Shown here: positions 39,770 through 42,979 of the stretch, one piece after another | Layout: each line of letters opens with the position of its first letter | Position numbering within the stretch: the stretch's first letter is position 1 | Assembly: GCA_020049335.1 (NCBI GenBank) | Contig: JAIFKX010000076.1 | Location: 1-42,979 of the forward strand | Direction of reading: 5' to 3' | Length of the DNA stretch: 42,979 nucleotides | Origin: Paludibacter sp. | GTDB taxonomy: Bacteria > Bacteroidota > Bacteroidia > Bacteroidales > Paludibacteraceae | Notes under the pieces: model-generated | Told to the model about the DNA's origin: nothing | What the model saw: only the letters and a program-made list of their open reading frames with translations | Database searches by the model: none | Program-made: the position numbers and the translations under genes

Positions 39770-40978
39770 ATGAAAATACAAATCATCATATCACTTTTAC
39801 TTCTTACGTTTAATGCTTCATTATCAGCTCAATTTGTTCCGTTTAATACAGTTTATGGGATGCAACATGCCGATATAGTAGCAGTAGATATTGATAATGA
39901 TGGTGATATGGATGTTGTTGTAAGTGGGGTTACAACTGAAAATAGTTTGCAAGTTCCCAAAAGTATGATTTATATTAATAACAATGGTGTTTTCACCCCT
40001 CAATTTTCTGAAAATCCTTCTACTTATCAGAATCCTGTTTTTACACCAGATTTTGCAGATCCTACGGTGATAAAAGCTGTAGATGGCTGGTATTATGCTT
40101 ATGGCACAGAAAACACTTGGACTGATGGGCATCATATAGTTCCGATTATAAAATCTAAAAATCTCGTTCAATGGCAATTTGTGTCCAATGCATTTAATGT
40201 GCGTCCAAGTTGGAAAACCGATGGTGGGATTTGGGCACCCGATGTCACTTATATAAATGGCAAATACTATATGTATTACAGTCTTTCTACATGGGGCGAC
40301 AGTAATCCTGGAATTGGGCTAGCAATTGCAGACTTGCCTCAGGGACCGTTTGTAGATCAAGGCAAGCTCTTCGATTCAAATTCCATTGGAGTTGCTAATA
40401 GTATAGACCCATTCTTTATTCAAACAGGCTCAGGAGCTACACTTAAGTCATATCTCTTTTGGGGAAGTTTTAATGGTATATACGGTATTCAATTAAGTGC
40501 CGACTTAAAAAGCACATCAGGATTAAAATTTAAAATTGCAGGGGATGCATTTGAAGCTCCTTATATCAAAGAAAAAGATGGCAAGTTTTACTTTTTCGGT
40601 TCAATTGGGAGTTGTTGCGAAGGGGCAGATAGTCAATATCATTTAGGCGTAGCAGTTGCTGATAACATTATAGGTCCTTATAAGAATAAAAATAATACAA
40701 GCATACTTATAAGTGGCCAAGAAGGCACATTATTTCTTAGTGGAAATTCTACACTTGGATGGGTGGGACCAGGTCATAATTCAAAAATCATTACAGACGA
40801 TGCAGGAAATGATTATCTTTTTTATCATGCAATTGATGTATCAAACTCCACGCTACCTAGTGGGGCAACCCGACGACCATTAATGCTCGACAAAATAAAC
40901 TGGATAGGTGGTTGGCCTTCAATAACGGGTGGATTTCCAAATGCTAATATACAAATTAGTCCTGTCGTTACTCAATAA
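39770..40978 (+). CDS. Chimeric protein: VCBS/FG-GAP-like N-terminal segment fused to a GH43 (arabinanase-type) domain
   Basis: Residues about 21-78 (FVPFNTVYGMQHADIVAVDIDNDGDMDVVVSG) resemble the N-terminus of the 41026 ORF. From about residue 85 on (YQNPVFTPDFADPTVIKAVDGWYYAYGTEN...) it resembles the 38655 ORF. Confidence 0.85.
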   Translation: MKIQIIISLLLLTFNASLSAQFVPFNTVYGMQHADIVAVDIDNDGDMDVVVSGVTTENSLQVPKSMIYINNNGVFTPQFSENPSTYQNPVFTPDFADPTVIKAVDGWYYAYGTENTWTDGHHIVPIIKSKNLVQWQFVSNAFNVRPSWKTDGGIWAPDVTYINGKYYMYYSLSTWGDSNPGIGLAIADLPQGPFVDQGKLFDSNSIGVANSIDPFFIQTGSGATLKSYLFWGSFNGIYGIQLSADLKSTSGLKFKIAGDAFEAPYIKEKDGKFYFFGSIGSCCEGADSQYHLGVAVADNIIGPYKNKNNTSILISGQEGTLFLSGNSTLGWVGPGHNSKIITDDAGNDYLFYHAIDVSNSTLPSGATRRPLMLDKINWIGGWPSITGGFPNANIQISPVVTQ

Positions 40979-41025
40979 TAAATAAATATAAACTCAATTA
41001 TTAATCTTTTAAATCAATTTACAAA

Positions 41026-42831
41026 ATGAGAAACTTTACTTTAATTTTAATGTTTTTCGCAATATCAGTTGCGAATGCACAATTTGCACAATTCGATGCA
41101 ACTTTTGACATGCAACACGGTGATGTTGTGGCTGCCGACATAGACAATGATGGAGACTTTGATATTATAGTTAGTGGAGAGACAGGAGGAAATCCAAAGA
41201 CTGTAAAAAATGCAATTTTCATCAACAATGCAGGTACTTATACTTTGCAGGGAACTGATAATGTAATTACTCCGGGACATTTTGCCGACATCAAAATAGG
41301 CGATTTTGATGGTGATGGTGACTTGGATGTAATATTTAATGGGAATAGCAATAACGAAATGGGAAAAGGCATTGCGCTTAATGATGGAAATGGAATCTTT
41401 TCACGTTCAGCATTAGATGTTACTTCGGCCACTATCTCGTGTGGATTTGCCGATTTTAACAATGATGGATTGCTCGATTATTTTGTTATAGGAAATGGTA
41501 CTGCAAACACGGGTACTATGTTTTTTCAGAATGGCGATGGAACATTTACCAAAGACCAAAGTTCATTTAGAAATCTAAACCTAGTAGATCCTGATATTTC
41601 AATTGTCGACTTTAATAACGATGGTTATATTGATATGTTTATAAGCGCATGGGATGATACTGCAAAATCGCGCTATTCCTCTTTATTAATTAATGATGGG
41701 TTTGGAAAGTTTGTTGCATTGCTTCAACCAAATCTTATCCGAAAAGGTTTCGGCTCATCAGTCTGGGGCGATGTAGATGGTGATGGTTGGATGGATTTAT
41801 TACTTAATGGTGATGGTGGTGCAGATGGCGAAGGTAGCTCGGATGTTTATCGCCTATATAAAAATAATGGGGGAAATCTTGAACCTAAAGCTACTTTCAA
41901 CGATTATCGTCAAATAAGCGTGGGAGATGGAGCACGCATGGTAGATTGGGATAATGATGGAGATTTAGATATTATTTTAACTGGTTGGAGTGGAACAAAA
42001 GGCCGACAGGCTACTATGCTTTTTGAATGTACCAATGCCACCAACTTCACTTATACCGAAAATGCATTGAGCAATACTGATTTTCCCGGAGTATCTGAAA
42101 GTAGTATTGAAACAGCCGATTTGAATAATGATGGCAAGATTGACCTTCTGATTACCGGATATAATGGAAATCAGGCAACACAAGTAGGTAAATTCGACAA
42201 GAATATCTGCGGATATTATCTTAATCAATCATCAAAAGTTAATATAAAACCTACAATACCAAGTGCCTTAAATCACCAAATTGTGAAGTCGGGTGAAGAA
42301 ACCTTAGTCACTTTAAGTTGGAATGCTGCAAGTGACATCGAAACTCCACAAAAATCTTTGACTTACAACGTATTGCTTAAAAATACAACTACAGGTAAAT
42401 GGCTATACAATCCAATGGCAGTAATTGGAGGTGAAAAAGATGGCTGGAGAAAAGTGAGTCAACATGGCAATGTATTTACAAATAAACGTTGGGAACTTTA
42501 CAATTTGCCTGCAGGTAATTACGAATGGAGCGTACAAGCCATTGATGCAAATTTTGTTGGTGGACCATATGCAGTATTAAAGACTTTTAGCATTACAGCT
42601 ACCGCTTTAAAACAAGTTATTGAAGGAGTAAACATCTCAAATTCCGATGGGAAATTAATGATAAATAATAATACAGGAAATAATATAAATATTCAAATAT
42701 ATGGTACAACCGGAAGTCTAGTAAAGCAAATTTCTGTAAACCATACAGTTTCTTTATCCTTAAATCGAGGAGTTTACTTTATAAAAGTTATGACTACGAA
42801 TAAAACTATGACTAAAAAAATAGTTTTATAG
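41026..42831 (+). CDS. VCBS/FG-GAP repeat secreted protein with T9SS C-terminal domain
   Basis: Repeated Asp-rich Ca-binding-like blades DIDNDGDFDIIVSG, DFDGDGDLDVIFNG, DFNNDGLLDYFVIG, DVDGDGWMDLLLNG, DWDNDGDLDIILTG, DLNNDGKIDLLITG; GVYFIKVMTTNKTMTKKIVL tail. Confidence 0.9.
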   Translation: MRNFTLILMFFAISVANAQFAQFDATFDMQHGDVVAADIDNDGDFDIIVSGETGGNPKTVKNAIFINNAGTYTLQGTDNVITPGHFADIKIGDFDGDGDLDVIFNGNSNNEMGKGIALNDGNGIFSRSALDVTSATISCGFADFNNDGLLDYFVIGNGTANTGTMFFQNGDGTFTKDQSSFRNLNLVDPDISIVDFNNDGYIDMFISAWDDTAKSRYSSLLINDGFGKFVALLQPNLIRKGFGSSVWGDVDGDGWMDLLLNGDGGADGEGSSDVYRLYKNNGGNLEPKATFNDYRQISVGDGARMVDWDNDGDLDIILTGWSGTKGRQATMLFECTNATNFTYTENALSNTDFPGVSESSIETADLNNDGKIDLLITGYNGNQATQVGKFDKNICGYYLNQSSKVNIKPTIPSALNHQIVKSGEETLVTLSWNAASDIETPQKSLTYNVLLKNTTTGKWLYNPMAVIGGEKDGWRKVSQHGNVFTNKRWELYNLPAGNYEWSVQAIDANFVGGPYAVLKTFSITATALKQVIEGVNISNSDGKLMINNNTGNNINIQIYGTTGSLVKQISVNHTVSLSLNRGVYFIKVMTTNKTMTKKIVL

Positions 42832-42892
42832 AAAATTCACTTAATAAATTAAAAATCAATTGAGACTACTCAACTAACTAAAAAATTCAATC

Positions 42893-42979
42893 ATGAAAAA
42901 ACAAACTTTCATTGGAGTTTTTGCACTCCTATCTTTAGCGATCAATGCTCAGTATGCTCATTTGCCAGCACCTTTCGAC
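42893..42979 (+). CDS. 3'-truncated start of another secreted protein, possibly VCBS-like
   Basis: The window's end translates as MKKQTFIGVFALLSLAINAQYAHLPAPFD: signal peptide followed by a mature N-terminus resembling QFAQFDATFD and QFVPFNTVYG of the two upstream genes. Confidence 0.5.
   Translation, partial: MKKQTFIGVFALLSLAINAQYAHLPAPFD

Noticed and set aside
40004-40023. Possibility that the VCBS-GH43 fusion is a frameshift or assembly join
   Set aside because: The frame is continuous with normal codon use and no stop, so I report it as a real chimera while asking for read-level confirmation.
39824-40177. 117-aa minus-strand ORF opposite the chimeric GH43 gene
   Set aside because: Longest antisense shadow ORF, but it covers a well-supported plus-strand gene and shows no domain or signal.
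1-42979. CRISPR arrays, tRNA/rRNA genes, transposases or phage genes
   Set aside because: None recognised; the repeats present are protein-domain repeats or short intergenic motifs.

Overview
The window is AT-rich Bacteroidetes-type DNA and looks like a polysaccharide utilization locus (PUL) spread over about 43 kb. A long plus-strand gene train runs from 1 to 29544. It encodes a 5'-truncated multidomain putative glycosidase with a T9SS tail, a beta-propeller (GH43/GH117-like) enzyme with CBM6-like, PA14-like and T9SS modules, a GH106-type alpha-L-rhamnosidase, an L-arabinose/L-fucose isomerase-like protein, a Ser-type S1 sulfatase, a UroD/MtaA-superfamily protein, an orphan TonB-dependent receptor without SusD, a beta-helix-like T9SS protein, two more paralogous TIM-barrel putative glycosidases and a GH78 alpha-L-rhamnosidase. 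A convergent hybrid two-component regulator (HTCS) follows on the minus strand. Divergent from it are a SusC/SusD pair, two GH43 arabinanase-like proteins, a VCBS/FG-GAP T9SS protein and the start of another similar gene at the right edge. The likely substrate is a rhamnose- and arabinose-containing glycan, probably sulfated and possibly O-methylated; this is inference. The most unusual points are: (1) three paralogous, not confidently classified TIM-barrel proteins, two carrying a roughly 155-residue insertion inside the barrel; (2) a tandem N-terminal domain of unknown function shared by two of them; (3) a 915-bp ungapped duplicated CBM6-PA14 cassette in two adjacent genes; (4) a chimeric gene with a VCBS-type N-terminus fused to a GH43; (5) a metabolic cluster of sulfatase, isomerase and HxC-type UroD-family protein; (6) repeated TTTGTA motifs between the divergent HTCS and SusC genes; (7) a terminator hairpin embedded in the 3' end of the HTCS CDS. 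I found no CRISPR array, tRNA/rRNA gene or transposase. Family names come from recognising motifs by eye, not from a database search.
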